From the NCBI GenBank assembly GCA_020744225.1, contig JAGMWG010000027.1, positions 310,001-374,000 on the forward strand: DNA of 64,000 bases, read 5' to 3'. Of this stretch, positions 21,344 through 32,903 are shown in pieces. The stretch comes from Paraphoma chrysanthemicola (Eukaryota; Ascomycota; Dothideomycetes; Pleosporales; Phaeosphaeriaceae). The notes below the pieces were generated by a model. That model made no database searches and was not told where the DNA came from. It saw nothing but the letters and a program-made list of their open reading frames with translations. Both the position numbers and the translations under genes were made by a program. Numbering within the stretch: position 1 is the first letter of the stretch; each line of letters begins with the position of its first letter.

Positions 21344-23105
21344 ACTTTAGACGGGAGAAGTATATAGGCTTGACCTTCCTGTAAATAGTTATGAATTTCA
21401 ATGAGACTCGAGTTATGAAGTTGAGACTTCCACACGTACAATCGCACCTTTCAAGGCTAATCAACAATCAGATTTAACCCTCCGGCCGCTTGGTCTCAGA
21501 TGGTAACACCCTGAATACGTTCTTTCCACAAAATAACAACACTATATTCTGTTTCTGCTTCCTGAGCCCAAACAGACGAGTTCTGTACCCATCATTTATG
21601 CAGTCCTAACGGACACCACACCTTTGCCAGGACCTACCGCTGAAACACAGGCCACATACAAATAAAGAGGTTCTGTAGCTATTTCGTGAACGTCCGTTTG
21701 GGACCCATGCCTGGACATCAACTTGCCTTTACACTGGGCGCCTCTATCGATGGTGGCCTTGTATGTCAGTACTTCTATTTCACCCATTTCTGAGCTAAGA
21801 CCAAGCAGTAGAAGCCACTGTCGACCAAAGCGTCATGGAGAGCTATTGAATGTGCTTTCCGCGGCGCCAGCTGCCATTATTTTCATGGTGAAGGGGATCT
21901 TGCCTTCCACACCTTGCTATAGGTGCCATCAGCCTGCTCATTAGGCGCCTTTGCCCCCGTGATGGAGAGCCATCGAAGCTTTGCTATGGCCGTCAAGCTG
22001 CGAGCAAATGAACGCGCCATCTCAATCGATACCTCACTAGCTGTTGCACTCGCTGGTCCACAGTCTTATTTCTTTGTGCAGGCGCAGCACCAGAACGCAT
22101 TGTTTCACGACTTGCTAGGGCACGCCTACTCTACATTCGACACAAGGTTCGGCTAGGTCTAAAGCAACGAACGTTCATCAAGATCGACCATGTCGGGCAT
22201 ATCCGTGGCGAATTCAAACGGATAAAAAGCGAAAGCTTTCGCAAGCTACGGCGTATGCTTCGACCTTCGCCAGAAGACAATCTACATTGTGAAGCGCTGT
22301 ATCTTTGCACCAGAGCCCAAGATGATAAAGATATGGGTGGACGTTGATACGAACAAGAAATGGCAGTACAAGTTACAGCGGTTAAGGAGCTAGCAAAGAG
22401 TTGGGAGGCTACAGAGAGGACGAATAGGGCGCGAACAGTGTAGCTAGGCCTCATGTCTTGTCGGTGTTCACGGAACCTCAAGTCGTGAAGGGCTAACGAA
22501 ACGCCAAACCTACCTGTGATAGCTGCGTACGAGGCGAGAATGGAGGCGATAGTAGCAATTAAAATTTAGATGGAATAGCAGGCAAAGCCGCAGACGTGAA
22601 GCTGATATTAGAGATAAGGAAGAAGGACCATGGCTCGAAAGTATGGAGGAAAGAATGAAAGTAGGTTATAGTATGACATGGTTGAACGTGATTGAATATA
22701 GCAGATCGACAGCAATAAACTACACCGACGGCAAAGAGTTGACAGATAGCTGAGGGGTGATATAACAAACCAACAGAAAGGAAACGAAGGCGGTAAGTCA
22801 CCCGCCGGATCAAAAAAGGACCGTCCGAGCGCATCTCGGGAATGGAAAACACCGAACAGTATGTACCTTTTGAGAGCGCGAATATTGAGTATGACAATAT
22901 CGAGGATGACTGAAGGAGAGAATGAAGAGATACCGAGGCCTCGTAAATATTGGAATGGTAAGAATAAAAGGAAACACCATCCACCAACACAATGGGCACT
23001 CTGTCGTTCCCAGGATGGAGCGTATGGAGCGGACATGCCACAGGGCTTGTCGTGGTAGCGCCCATTATTGAGCGCGCAGGACATGTGAGCAAAGCTAATA
23101 GACTT
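21344..23105. other. Gene-poor region downstream of ADH
   Basis: About 1.76 kb with no supported gene. It is more AT-rich than neighbouring coding DNA. A 177-residue minus-strand frame (22559-23092) is compositionally odd (Ser/Phe/Leu/Cys-rich) and looks like the antisense of purine-rich non-coding DNA. The right end should be the 3' untranslated region of the next gene. Confidence 0.5.
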
Positions 23106-25260
23106 TCATCGACGGCTGTATCGAGTCAGGACCGATTTGTCTTAACGCGTGCTAGAGTGAGAGAAGGGACAAGCTGACCTGTAGGCTGCATCCACCTGTG
23201 AGCGACGCTTCCGCTTTGTGTGGTCGTCATGTTGTCGCGGCTTTTCATCGCCGTGATCTGCGTCCTCGTAGCTTCTCTTTCGCGAGAAGGAGCTGTCGCT
23301 GCGGCGTAAGGCGGGCACTATGGCGCTCGACTCTTCGGTAGTGTTGACATCACTGGGCTTTTCCGGTTCGAAGTCTGAGCCGGCCATTGTGTGATTGCTG
23401 CCATCCGAGCGCGCAGGACTAGCCCGGAATCCATCGTAACCTTGATTGTTGTGGCGCAGTTGGCTCCAAGAGCCGTACCGCTGAGATTCTGGTGGGGGAG
23501 GAGGTGGTGGCGGCGGCGGCAGGTGGTGGGAGACAGCTGCAGAAGGTTTCGAGACATATGGCCGTTGGAGCGCGCTTGTTTGAGTGGATTCACCTCCACC
23601 GAAAGGATGTACTCTCTGGGGAGGTAGCTGGGGCCCAGGAGGTTGTCTGGCGGGGTCAGCATATAATTTATCCTGAGAACGACGAACGTACTGTGGAGCA
23701 ACCAGTGGTTTTTCGGGTAGCGCTGCTGCGGGTGCAATATCTACGGTTAGAAAGGGCTGCGACACAGGCTCCAGGGAAGGAGGTTTGGGAGCACCAGTCA
23801 CGCCCAGTTTGGCCAGGATGTCCTCCTGTGATGGTTGGTAGGGCCGACTCTGCTGTTGCTTGATCGATCTTGCCTGCGAGCTTTCGTTGGTATTGGAGAG
23901 AACCTGCTCTAAGTGGTCCATCACACTCCAGGAAGCATCTGGCATATCTTCGTCGGCATCTCGCCCTACCTGCTCAGGGCCCTCATCGGGTCGCTCTCGC
24001 TGTGCGATGCAATCTTCCAAGGAAACAAGCTCACTACGCATCTCTTCATCGGTGAAGACTACGAATATAGGATCGTGTCGGATACTCTCCCACTCGTCTG
24101 TCTGCCTCACGTCTAAGAACGCCTCGTGGGAATTTTCTGCTGTGAAGTACACCGATACAGACTCTCCGTTGTCCAGCTTATCTGGCGTTGGCTTCAAGGC
24201 TTGTTCTTCTGCTTGGTTGAAGGTGGAAGGCAATGCACGAGTGACCTGCTTGGCGGGGTGCCAGATGATAACACCGAGGCTCAAGGCTGGATCCACGAGC
24301 TCGTTGCTCTTCGGCCAAATGGCGCCCTCGAAGTCGAAATCCCAGTCATCCCATGCGAGGAATAAAGATGGTTTCCTGTGTGGAGTGTCGTCCTCGGTTG
24401 CGCTTGGCGGTTGAGATGGTGCGTGGAGAGGTCGAGATGTCATGAGGTGAGCAGTAGCGGGCGTTGGCGTAGCATGCGGGTCGACACCATTAGGAAGAGC
24501 ATGAGGTGGCCTATCATATGCAGAATGTGGCTGAGCGGGAGGCCAGCCGCCTTGTCCATAGGCTTGGTAATTGGGTTCCGCTGGAGCAGATTGAGGATAG
24601 CCTGGGTAGGTGCTAGCAGGAGGTGCATAGCCTTGGGTGTTATGATAGCTTGGTGCATGCTGAGGACCCTGGTTTGGCACGTAGCCCTGCTGATGCCATT
24701 GGAATGACTGAGAATGGGGAAATGGCTGGGGAGGATGATTCGGCGGTAGTGGAGCGCCGTAGCCTTGTGGAGGGACGCCTTGAGGAGCTGGAGGGCCAGA
24801 ATAGCCCGCATGTGGGTATGATGGAGGCACATGCGCGCCTTGTGGGTATCCGGCTGGGGGATACTGTTGAGGATACTGACCAGCTCCGTATGGAGCTTGA
24901 GGTTGTGCTGGTCCACGATAGCCTGGTGGAGGGGGATAGCGCGTGATTATCGGGTTCCCCTTCTTCTTTGGAGGCCTAAATTCAGATCAGTATGCAAACA
25001 CAGCTGCCCGGACACATGATTTTATGCGGGTGCAAGATGTATTGACGTAAATAATCGATGACCTAAGCAAATACTTACTGAGTGTTTGGCGGCCGCTGGG
25101 GAGGGCCGGGAGCTGGAAAGTTCGGCGCTACAGGATGCTGTCCATAGGCTGGCTGTTGTCCATACTGATAAGGCGGTTGCTGGCCATATCCGGTTTGGCC
25201 ATGGACATATGAATATGGCGGGTAAGGTGCACCACCAGCTACAGAGCCACCCCACGACAT
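23106..25260 (-). CDS. Pro/Gln/Tyr-rich conserved fungal protein of unknown function
   Basis: Three exons: 25079-25260, 23179-24975 and a tiny last exon 23106-23115, giving 662 residues. The N-terminal 270 residues are low-complexity (GYGQQP, PPGY, PQGY repeats) with a basic KKKGNPIITRYPPPP box. A folded domain follows (about 275-420): a KPSLFLAWDDWDFDFEGAIWP segment, VDPALSLGVIIWHPAKQVTRALPSTF, then SVYFTAENSHEAFLDVRQT and DPIFVVFTD. The C-terminal half is disordered, with a run of ten prolines and a nuclear-localisation-like KRKRRS. I recognise the block as one shared by filamentous ascomycetes but know no function. The last intron (donor GTCAGC, CTGAC branch, ACAG acceptor) ends the protein with Ala-Tyr-Ser-Arg-Arg; unspliced, it would read about 12 further residues. 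Confidence 0.75.
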
Positions 25261-25957
25261 GCCACTCCGATTCCGTTGTCCCGGGATTGAGCCAGAGATG
25301 GGCGCGACTGTTGATCAGATAGTTCTGTCGACAGTAGCCGCTGCACGTCTGAGTGCACCGGCAGAATATGCGGATTTGGGTGGAGAAATGATGCTTGAGG
25401 CGTGAGATGCAAGCTCAAATTTGGTACCGTGCACGAGCCAGACGCGGAGGGCAGCGCAACCGCTGGATGGCACAGGCCTTTGCTTGTTGCCTGGGGGTCC
25501 GATTGACGACCCTGGAATGAAAACTAGACATGAAATGCGCAGGCACTGGAGCTGGGTTCAGCGAAAGCGTGGACATAGGACCACGGGTCTTGTGAAAGGG
25601 TCGTCCTGAGAGCACAAGAAGAAGAAAGGGATTCGGGAACAACAACAGGAAATACGCAGAATGCAATGCGAGCACGATGCGCATGGAACTGGAGGAACAC
25701 AAGGAGAGAGCTAGCTGCACACTCTGCTGAGGCGAGCGCAGAGGTCACGTCTGGAGTGAGGTCGAACCGCTCTGGTCACGTTATGGAGCTTGGCATTTTG
25801 TCGGGACAGAGCTCGTCGCCGCTGGCATGGCTCGCTCACACGCCGCCGCCGCCGCCGCTTCAACCACAGTACTCGATGCGTCTTCGAGGATGATTGTACG
25901 GTACCGTCACCTGCTAGCGACCAGTATAGACTCGACGCCCTGAGCCCCGTCGCTGCC
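25261..25957. promoter_or_regulatory. Divergent promoter region (unknown protein / PPG1)
   Basis: About 700 bases between divergent genes. It contains a short GCC-type trinucleotide run near 25845. No gene or RNA supported. Confidence 0.4.
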
Positions 25958-27034
25958 ATGCCAGGCCTTCCGTGTACGTCAGTCGCCGGCGCCCCTCTCG
26001 CGGCCCACGCCCCGCATACTGACTGCGCGCAGCCACCGTAGACCTCGACGAGTGCATATCGCGCCTGTCCAAGAAGGAGCTGCTGGCCGAGTCGGTCGTC
26101 GAGGCAATCTGCGCCAAGACCAAGGAGCTGCTGATGAAGGAGAGCAATGTGGTGCACATCCGCGCACCCGTCACCGTCGTCGGCGACATCCACGGCCAGT
26201 TCTTCGACATGATGGAGATCTTCAAGATTGGCGGGCCGTGTCCCGACACCAACTACCTGTTCCTGGGTACGTCGGTGGTTTCTGCGTGCCATATGAGAGC
26301 CCCAGGCTGACACTGACACGCTCGCAGGTGATTACGTCGACCGCGGCCTCTTCTCCGTCGAGACCATTTCGCTGCTTGTCTGCCTCAAGCTCCGCTACCC
26401 GCACCGAGTCCACCTGATCCGCGGCAACCACGAGTCCCGCGGCGTCACCCAGTCATACGGCTTCTACACTGAGTGCTCGCGCAAGTACGGGAACGCCAAT
26501 GTGTGGCACTACTTCACTGACATGTTCGACTTCCTTACCCTGTCCGTGGTCATCAACGACCAGATCTTCTGCGTACACGGCGGCCTGTCCCCGTCGATAC
26601 ACTCGATTGACCAGATCAAGATCATCGACCGCTTCCGAGAAATACCCCATGAGGGTCCCATGGCAGACCTGGTGTGGAGCGACCCAGATCCCGACAGAGA
26701 CGAGTTCACCCTGAGCCCACGAGGCGCCGGCTACACGTTCGGCGCACAGGTCGTGAAGAAGTTCCTCGCCGTCAACAACATGTCTCACATACTCCGCGCC
26801 CACCAGCTCTGCCAAGAAGGCTATCAGGTCCTCTACGAAGACAGACTGAGCACGGTATGGAGCGCGCCCAACTACTGCTACCGGTGCGGCAACATGGCCA
26901 GTGTCCTGGAGGTTAGCGATACGGGCGAGCGCTTCTTCAATGTGTTTGATGCAAGTCCTGACAACGACGTCCATCGCGCGGAGCAGCAGCAACAACAACA
27001 GGGGAAAGAGGTGACGACAGAGTACTTTCTATAA
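25958..27034 (+). CDS. PPG1: PP2A-like serine/threonine phosphatase, Ppg1 type
   Basis: Three exons: 25958-25973, 26033-26266 and 26328-27034, giving 318 residues. All metallophosphatase motifs are present: GDIHGQ, GDYVDRG, RGNHES, and later HGGLSPSIHSIDQI, WSDPDPD and SAPNYCYRCGN. Ppg1-type features are the DLDECISRLSKKELL N-terminus and the KESNVVHI and TQSYGFYTEC segments; the tail ends TTEYFL, the methylatable Leu C-terminus of the PP2A group. In yeast, Ppg1 affects glycogen accumulation and, with the Far complex, dephosphorylates the mitophagy receptor Atg32. A polyglutamine run (7 Gln) sits just before the tail. The first coding exon is only 16 bases; the start was chosen because it splices in frame to STVDLDECI. 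Confidence 0.92.
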
Positions 27035-27177
27035 TACCCACTTTACACAGAGAGCCAGCGTCTCAACCATGTTGTTTATATACTTAGACACCCGTACGCG
27101 CAATCCACAGCTATAGAACTATATGCAGCGGTGCCGACGCAAACTGGCTGTCTTGTCAATGTCGCATGTGTGGCGGT

Positions 27178-28625
27178 TCAGCAACCTAGATATTTTGTTT
27201 CAACCCATCGATTCTCCAAGTCGTCACCGAGCCTTGCAACAACTACCTTGATGCCTGGAAAGACGCTCAGGACCCTGTTGACCCCGACACGACCGGCTGT
27301 GTATGTCACAAAGACTATCCTCTCCTCCTGCACTCCATGGTCTACCAGAACCCGAACAGCCATCAGTGCCGCCGCGCCTGACGAGAACTGCGGGTCGAGG
27401 ACCAGCACCAATCCATGCTGAGCAATGTCCTTTGGGAGCGCTCTGTAGTGCAGCTCGGGTTCGCCGGTCCTGTAGTTTGTTTGAATGAGGATCCTGCCTG
27501 TCCTGCAATCTGGGATTGTGCGTCTCAGCCCCGTTTCGAAGGCACTGCCACCTCGTAGTACCACGACAGCGCTCACATCTGCGTTCTTCTTCAGGCCCAT
27601 ATATGCATAATGCTGAGGTGTGATGACCTGGGTGGGCGCAAACGGGAGGAACCCGCATGCAGTCTCGATGAGTAGCGCCACCATGCGATCAAAATAGAAC
27701 GCAAAGTCTTCTCGAGACGTACTCGGATCAAGCAAGAGGGTGTGCATTCCCCTCACCTGGTTTGTCTGCTCCAGCACAATCGCGTTGGGACTAAGTGGGC
27801 TGTCTTCGGCAATCTTTCCCAGGCGGCGCAGCTCGACCTGGTGCGAATTGGACTTGTCTGCCAGCGTCTTCCGGACCTGATCGCTCACCATGGCAATGGC
27901 GACTTTGTTTTCGATGCCTCGGGGTATAATGAGATCTGCAATCTCGCGCTGTGGTGCAACATACTTGTAGAAGTTGGGCTTGACATAGCCAAACCACTGC
28001 TTTATGCAGCCTTCAATGTCACGACCGCGTTCCTTGACATCTCGCACAAGACGGCGTGACAAGCATAGATCGCTGTCTGCTTCGGCAAATATCTTGAGAT
28101 CTAAAAGATTCAACACTCGAGGGTCATGCAGAGCGAAGATGCCCTCCAAGATGAGCACATGCGGTGAGTATATGGTTGTCGTCTTTTCGAGGCGCGCATG
28201 CTTCTCAAATGAGTAGATGGGCACCTCTGCAACTTTTCTACTCCCTCATCAGCCAGTGTTGGACTAGCAAAGAGGCAAGATTACCCATTTTTGATGTCTG
28301 TGAGTCGGTCGACGAGAACATCAAAATCAATGGCCTCGGGCGCATCAAAGTCAAACTCGTTTCGGAACGCAGCCGCCGATTGTTCTGGGGTCAGGGGCTT
28401 GTAGAAGGAGTCCTACTTGAACACTCGCAGTTAGTGGTGGAGCACGTGACCATCGTGACCCTTCTTCTTTACCATTGACAAGATTACGACCCAGGGCAAG
28501 TTCAACGAGGCCACGATAGCCAGCGCTAACGACGTCTTTCCTGAGCCAGAGCTGCCTGCTACGCCGATTATGCTCGCATTGCCCCATGGAGGCTCATAGT
28601 GTGTCCTCCGGCCGGCTGATGACAT
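27178..28625 (-). CDS. URK1: Uridine kinase with C-terminal UPRT-like domain
   Basis: Three exons: 28473-28625, 28285-28412 and 27178-28237, giving 446 residues. The N-terminal uridine/cytidine kinase has the P-loop GSSGSGKT (residues 24-31), DSFYKPL, NEFDFDAPEAIDFDVL, and YSPHVLILEGIFALHDPRV with RRLVRDVKERGR. The C-terminal half is uracil-phosphoribosyltransferase-like (VRGMHTLLLDPSTSREDFAFYFDRM...LLIETACGFLPF). Its PRPP loop reads LDPQFSSGAAA rather than the ATGGT/S-type loop of active UPRTs, as in other eukaryotic kinase-UPRT fusions, so the second domain may be regulatory or inactive. The enzyme salvages uridine and cytidine to UMP/CMP with a nucleoside triphosphate. Convergent with PPG1 (about 140 bases between stops). 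Confidence 0.93.
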
Positions 28626-28997
28626 GCTTACAGCTATGTTGGAGGCGTCGATTGGTGGTGGTGTAGACTCAGCTCATGTTTCATCAAGAAGCAGATAAGA
28701 CTAGTATGCAGCGCTTGGTGCAAGGCTCCCAGAGTGACGACGGCCCGCAGCAAAGTTGGCTTGCAAAGCGGATTCGGTTTTCGGTTACTGTAGGCAGTGC
28801 GCACGAGCCCATATGCCAAGAGCCGCTAGCGAGCAAGCTCAGTCGTGCCTCACACACACCTCCTCTCGCAAACTTCCTCTTTCCTCTTTCTCCAAGCCGC
28901 AAAATCTGCGTGGCTTTACGCATTCTCGACCACGGTCGGGCAGCGCATACTGTTCACTAATGGACGTGGGATGAGGTCCTGAGCGTCTCGCTTCACC
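28626..28997. promoter_or_regulatory. Divergent promoter region (URK1 / GID8)
   Basis: About 370 bases between divergent start codons; the GID8 side is C/T-rich (run of CTCTTTC near 28880). No clear TATA box. Confidence 0.4.
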
Positions 28998-30187
28998 ATG
29001 GTAAGCTTCGCTGCTCTCTGCCCATTCGCAATAGCTGACCGCCGTGCAGAGCTCATCTACTGTTTCTGTGTCGGCTGCGACGCCGACGCAACATCCTTTC
29101 CAGAGGAAGATTGATGACATTAAGCCGTCGAAGACGTAGGTACATCCCCTCCTTCTCTCGCCTGCCCACATGATGCGACTAAAATAAGTTGGGAATCTCT
29201 CCGAAACAACGTGTGGAGAACATGTTAACTTGTAACTCTGATTGCGCAAGCACTTTTGCTTTAAGCTACCTATTTACGTTTCATCGGACGCAACGTGGAT
29301 GATACTGAGCTGACCGATTGCGTACAGGGACATCAATTTTGTCATTATGGACTACCTGGTCAGCGAAGGCTTTCCCAGGGCGGCGGAGAAGTTTGCCAAG
29401 GAAGCGAACATCCAGCTACCTCTCGAAGAGGAGTCCATATCGTCCCGCGTAGAAATACGACAGGCCATTCATGCTGGCGACATCGATACTGCCATCACTA
29501 GGATCAATGATCTGAACCCCCAGGTATGCAACCAATCGCGCTCATCTCGTTGCCACTCCCTTGCAGGATTATATCCAGTTTCATGCACCACGCATAATTT
29601 CTTTGATGATAATCAAACCTTCAGTCCTCAGTATGATTGCAAGCACCTGTTCTCCCACATTTCGCACGCTTATTCGCGAGCCTTGCTGACTTGTACACAA
29701 GATCCTGGACACAGACCCCGCTCTGCATTTTGCATTGCTACGTCTCCAGCTCATCGAGCTCATCCGAACGTGCACGTCCTCCGCAACCGCCGACATCACG
29801 TCGGCGCTCAGTTTCGCGTCTTCACAGCTCGCACCACGCGCAGCCACAAATCCAGACTTCCTCCGGGATCTTGAGCTCACAATGACCCTGTTGATATTTT
29901 TGCCAGCGACTGCCCCGCTGCAGAAGGAGCTGGCGGATCTGCTCGAGCCCAGTCTACGCCGCAATGTTGCAAGCAAAGTAAACGAGGCCATCCTTACAAG
30001 TATGGGAGCTCGTGGCGAGGCACGAATGCGAAGTCTTGTTCGCTTGCGGCATTGGGCGGAGCTTAAAGCACGTGCTGCTGGCAAGGATCTTCCCCCTGTG
30101 TTGCCGCTGGGGCTACAAGATGCCACCGAGCGATCAGTGGACAGTAATGGAAACAACGGGGAAGTCGCCGATGTCATGGTGCATTAA
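28998..30187 (+). CDS. GID8: GID complex subunit Gid8 (LisH-CTLH-CRA protein)
   Basis: Four coding exons: 28998-29000 (just the ATG), 29050-29135, 29328-29523 and 29702-30187, giving 256 residues. The LisH motif (INFVIMDYLVSEGFPRAAEKFAKEA), the CTLH domain (RVEIRQAIHAGDIDTAITRINDLNPQILDTDPALHFALLRLQLIELIR) and a CRA domain (LELTMTLLIFLP...LADLLEPSLRRNVASKVNEAIL) are all present and in order. Gid8 is a scaffold of the GID/CTLH E3 ubiquitin ligase that in yeast degrades gluconeogenic enzymes when glucose returns. The first exon carries only the start codon followed directly by GTAAGC; the Ser-rich second exon follows from a GTGCAG acceptor. The third intron is 178 bases. The start is inferred because no other in-frame Met precedes the LisH motif closely. 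Confidence 0.9.
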
Positions 30188-30443
30188 CACGCTGCATGTT
30201 GGGTCAGGGACTACAATTGCTTCGAAGTTTTTTTCCAGGCTAGATCAAGAAGAGGATGGTAGCGGCAATCCCAGAACTGCACTGTGCAGGTGCTGTTCGT
30301 TACGTGTAGCTGTCCAGCCCCATTATGAATACGACATTTATATTGTGTATCGGTTGAAAATATCTTGTCTTGCAATGTTAGCACACGTGATTTGTCTACA
30401 ACAAATTCCAAATCGCACACACTTCTGTATGCTTCCCGCACCG

Positions 30444-31355
30444 TTACCATAGATCGATGTTCTTTGTGCGCTTATATACAGCATAGTGCTCTGCCATCAA
30501 GATTCTTAATAACGGCGGCTCTTTGACCACGTAGCATTGCGCCAATACCCTCCGGTTGGCTGGAGTCTCATCCAATAAGCCTCTCACGACATCTCTCCAC
30601 CCAATCTCCCTCGAGCCTAAGAGATACTCCTCCACATATGCCCTGTCGTCATCACCAGGTGGGTCCACGAGCTCGCTCATGTCCACGAACCCCATTGGCA
30701 AGTAAGGCTCGTCTTCCACGGCACGCAATGCCCAGCCTCCTCCCCCTTCATGCAGAAAAGGGTCAACACTCCAGTGTTCTTCGAGGATGTTGTCGAACGA
30801 TACGTTGAAGGTAATGCGAAGCCGTTGGTTGCGTTCACGAAGCCGATACAGTATCGGACTGAAGTTTGCCCACGCAAACGAGTTGCGGTTCCTTTTCTGG
30901 AACTTGATTGTCAAATTCTCCAGACATGGAAGTCCGAGCAGCTCGTTCCAGCGTCGTCGACACCGTGGCTGCTGCGTCGTGCATTCGAGCTCCAGTGCCT
31001 CGAGCTCTGTCTCTTGGAGTAGTGCTTCTGTGGCGTTTACCTCCAGGTCGCGAACATGGCGTTTGTAACTTGGAAACGTACCCCAGAGGCTGCGCGGAGG
31101 GACGCTGTCCCCGAGATCAGAGTCGTAGAAGGTAACGCTGCAGGCGTTGTGTGTATAAACTGCTTCGAGCCATTCTGCCGATATGATGGGATACCTCAAC
31201 GAGATCTGAATGTTACCATTGGTGAGGTCGACTGGAGAGTCTTCTCGCACGATGTATGAATAGACGAGGTCGCGCAGCTCTCGTGGGAGTCGGAGCAAGC
31301 GCTGGCCGAGCGAAAGGGGTAGATTCTCGGCCATATGGCCGTTGATTCGGAACAA
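30444..31355 (-). CDS. F-box-like fungal protein
   Basis: Single exon, 303 residues. Near the N-terminus (about 18-36) is LLRLPRELRDLVYSYIV, a short F-box-like helix pattern common in large ascomycete families of unknown function. The rest has scattered Leu/Trp-rich segments (CLENLTIKFQKRNRNSFAWANFSPILYRL) but no recognised repeats. If a true F-box, it would bind Skp1 in an SCF ubiquitin ligase; many fungal proteins of this sort are only predicted. It lies convergent with GID8 and divergent from the SDR gene. Confidence 0.75.
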   Translation of the reverse strand: MFRINGHMAENLPLSLGQRLLRLPRELRDLVYSYIVREDSPVDLTNGNIQISLRYPIISAEWLEAVYTHNACSVTFYDSDLGDSVPPRSLWGTFPSYKRHVRDLEVNATEALLQETELEALELECTTQQPRCRRRWNELLGLPCLENLTIKFQKRNRNSFAWANFSPILYRLRERNQRLRITFNVSFDNILEEHWSVDPFLHEGGGGWALRAVEDEPYLPMGFVDMSELVDPPGDDDRAYVEEYLLGSREIGWRDVVRGLLDETPANRRVLAQCYVVKEPPLLRILMAEHYAVYKRTKNIDLW

Positions 31356-31792
31356 GCGATGACATCTTTTATAGGGTATCTACTTCAAGTTGGTGCCTGG
31401 AACGTTGCCGCAGCCCACGCGTACACACCTGCAGTGGCCGGCCACGTCACGCCCTAATAGCAGCCGGTCAGAGGCATTATCATCGAGCATCTTGAACGAC
31501 AACCGATGTGTTCTGGCAAGGATCACGCAATTTCTTTGACATACACCACGCGATTTGGCTTGGCTCACAGCATCGCCCAGAGTACACCATGTTCGGGCCG
31601 ATCCGGGCACGACGTCATTTTGCAGAGAGCTTACCAATGTCACGACATCAGTCCACCTACGTATAAAATTCTGTTCTCGCAGCTTAGCTCTGTAGGAAAG
31701 ATTGTCAGCGAAGCATCGAAACGAACTCGTCTTTCCTGCTCTTTTCATATATTGGTGAAGCCACCTTCCGTACTCCCCCAAAATCCTCGAAC
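31356..31792. promoter_or_regulatory. Divergent promoter region with TATA box
   Basis: About 435 bases between the F-box-like gene and the SDR gene. TATAAAA at 31662-31668 lies about 125 bases before the SDR ATG and is the likely core promoter for it. Confidence 0.55.
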
Positions 31793-32629
31793 ATGTCGCA
31801 TCACGTCTTGGTCATTGGCGGCCACGGGAAAGTCGCGCAGATTTTGACTCCGCTTCTATTGTCCAGGTCATGGAACGTCACGAGCATGATCCGCACCTCT
31901 GAGCAGAAGCCCGCAATCGAAAAGCTTGGCCAAGGCCAGCCTGGCAAGCTCAGTGTCCTTGTGAGCAGCGTGTCCGATGTGAAGAGCGAGGGTGATGCCA
32001 AGAAGATTATCGATCAGGTCAAGCCAGACTGGGTCGTCTGGAGTGCAGGTGCAGGCGGCAAGGGAGGCGCTGAAGCGACATATGCCATCGATCGCGATGC
32101 CGCCATTGCTTTTACCAAAGCGAGCATCCATACCCAGAGCGTCAAGAAGTTTCTCACAGTCTCCTATCTAGCTTCTCGCCGAGGCCGACCATCGTGGTGG
32201 ACCGAAGAGGACTGGGAGGCTGCACAAAAGATCAACAATGAGGTCCTGCCTACCTACTACAAAGCCAAACTTGCAGCCGATGAGGTTCTGACTGTCCTGG
32301 CCAGAGAACGGTATGACGATGAAGAAAAGCAATCTATCGCGTCTAGCGAGCGCTTCAATGCCATCAGTTTGCGGCCCGGCACTCTGACCGACGGAGAAGC
32401 TGGGGGAGTCCGGGTAGGGAAACTGGGCGTAGGTGGTAAGACAAGCCGTGCCACTACGGCGCATGCTATCGTAGCGGCGTTGGAGACAGAAGGCGCCCGA
32501 GGTTGGATTGATGTGCTTGATGGGAATGACGATGTTAAGCAGGCTATCCAGAAGCTGACAGCAGAGGGTGTGGACGCTGTGGACGAGGAGGATATCGATT
32601 TGATGAGAGAGAACGTTGCGAAGTTATAG
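31793..32629 (+). CDS. Atypical short-chain dehydrogenase / NAD(P)-binding protein
   Basis: Single exon, 278 residues. The N-terminal nucleotide-binding motif is VLVIGGHGKVAQ (GGxGxxx variant of the GxxGxxG of atypical SDRs), followed by a basic MIRTSEQ that suggests NADPH preference. WVVWSAGAGGKGG and FLTVSYLASRRGRPSWW continue the Rossmann core; YYKAKLAADEVL contains the Tyr-X3-Lys-like pair (YKAKLAAD), and SLRPGTLTD is the typical post-core strand. It resembles the yeast YMR090W group of oxidoreductases with unknown substrate. A TATA box about 125 bases upstream suggests inducible expression. Confidence 0.85.
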   Translation: MSHHVLVIGGHGKVAQILTPLLLSRSWNVTSMIRTSEQKPAIEKLGQGQPGKLSVLVSSVSDVKSEGDAKKIIDQVKPDWVVWSAGAGGKGGAEATYAIDRDAAIAFTKASIHTQSVKKFLTVSYLASRRGRPSWWTEEDWEAAQKINNEVLPTYYKAKLAADEVLTVLARERYDDEEKQSIASSERFNAISLRPGTLTDGEAGGVRVGKLGVGGKTSRATTAHAIVAALETEGARGWIDVLDGNDDVKQAIQKLTAEGVDAVDEEDIDLMRENVAKL

Positions 32630-32903
32630 GTCATTGACCAACATAAAGAGTAGAACAAACCATCTATCGGTTATGACGAATGCCAGGAGTCAAGAAGGTA
32701 GCGTATTTCTTTATGGTGCTCATGATGTATGAATTCTGATGGTATCATTCGAAATGCCGGGCCAGTTTGCCCTCTAAGCTATGCAATGTAGAAACGCCCG
32801 CTAATTTGCAGCATATAAACCCAGACAGGAAAAGCAGATAATACAAGCCACGAGAATTTGCAGTATGTGCACGGTGGTTGAACGTGGTACACGAGAGCGA
32901 CGG

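Noticed and set aside
22559..23092. 177-residue minus-strand frame downstream of the Pro/Gln-rich gene
   Set aside because: Composition (Ser/Phe/Leu/Cys-rich) matches the complement of purine-rich untranslated DNA; no similarity or splice partner.
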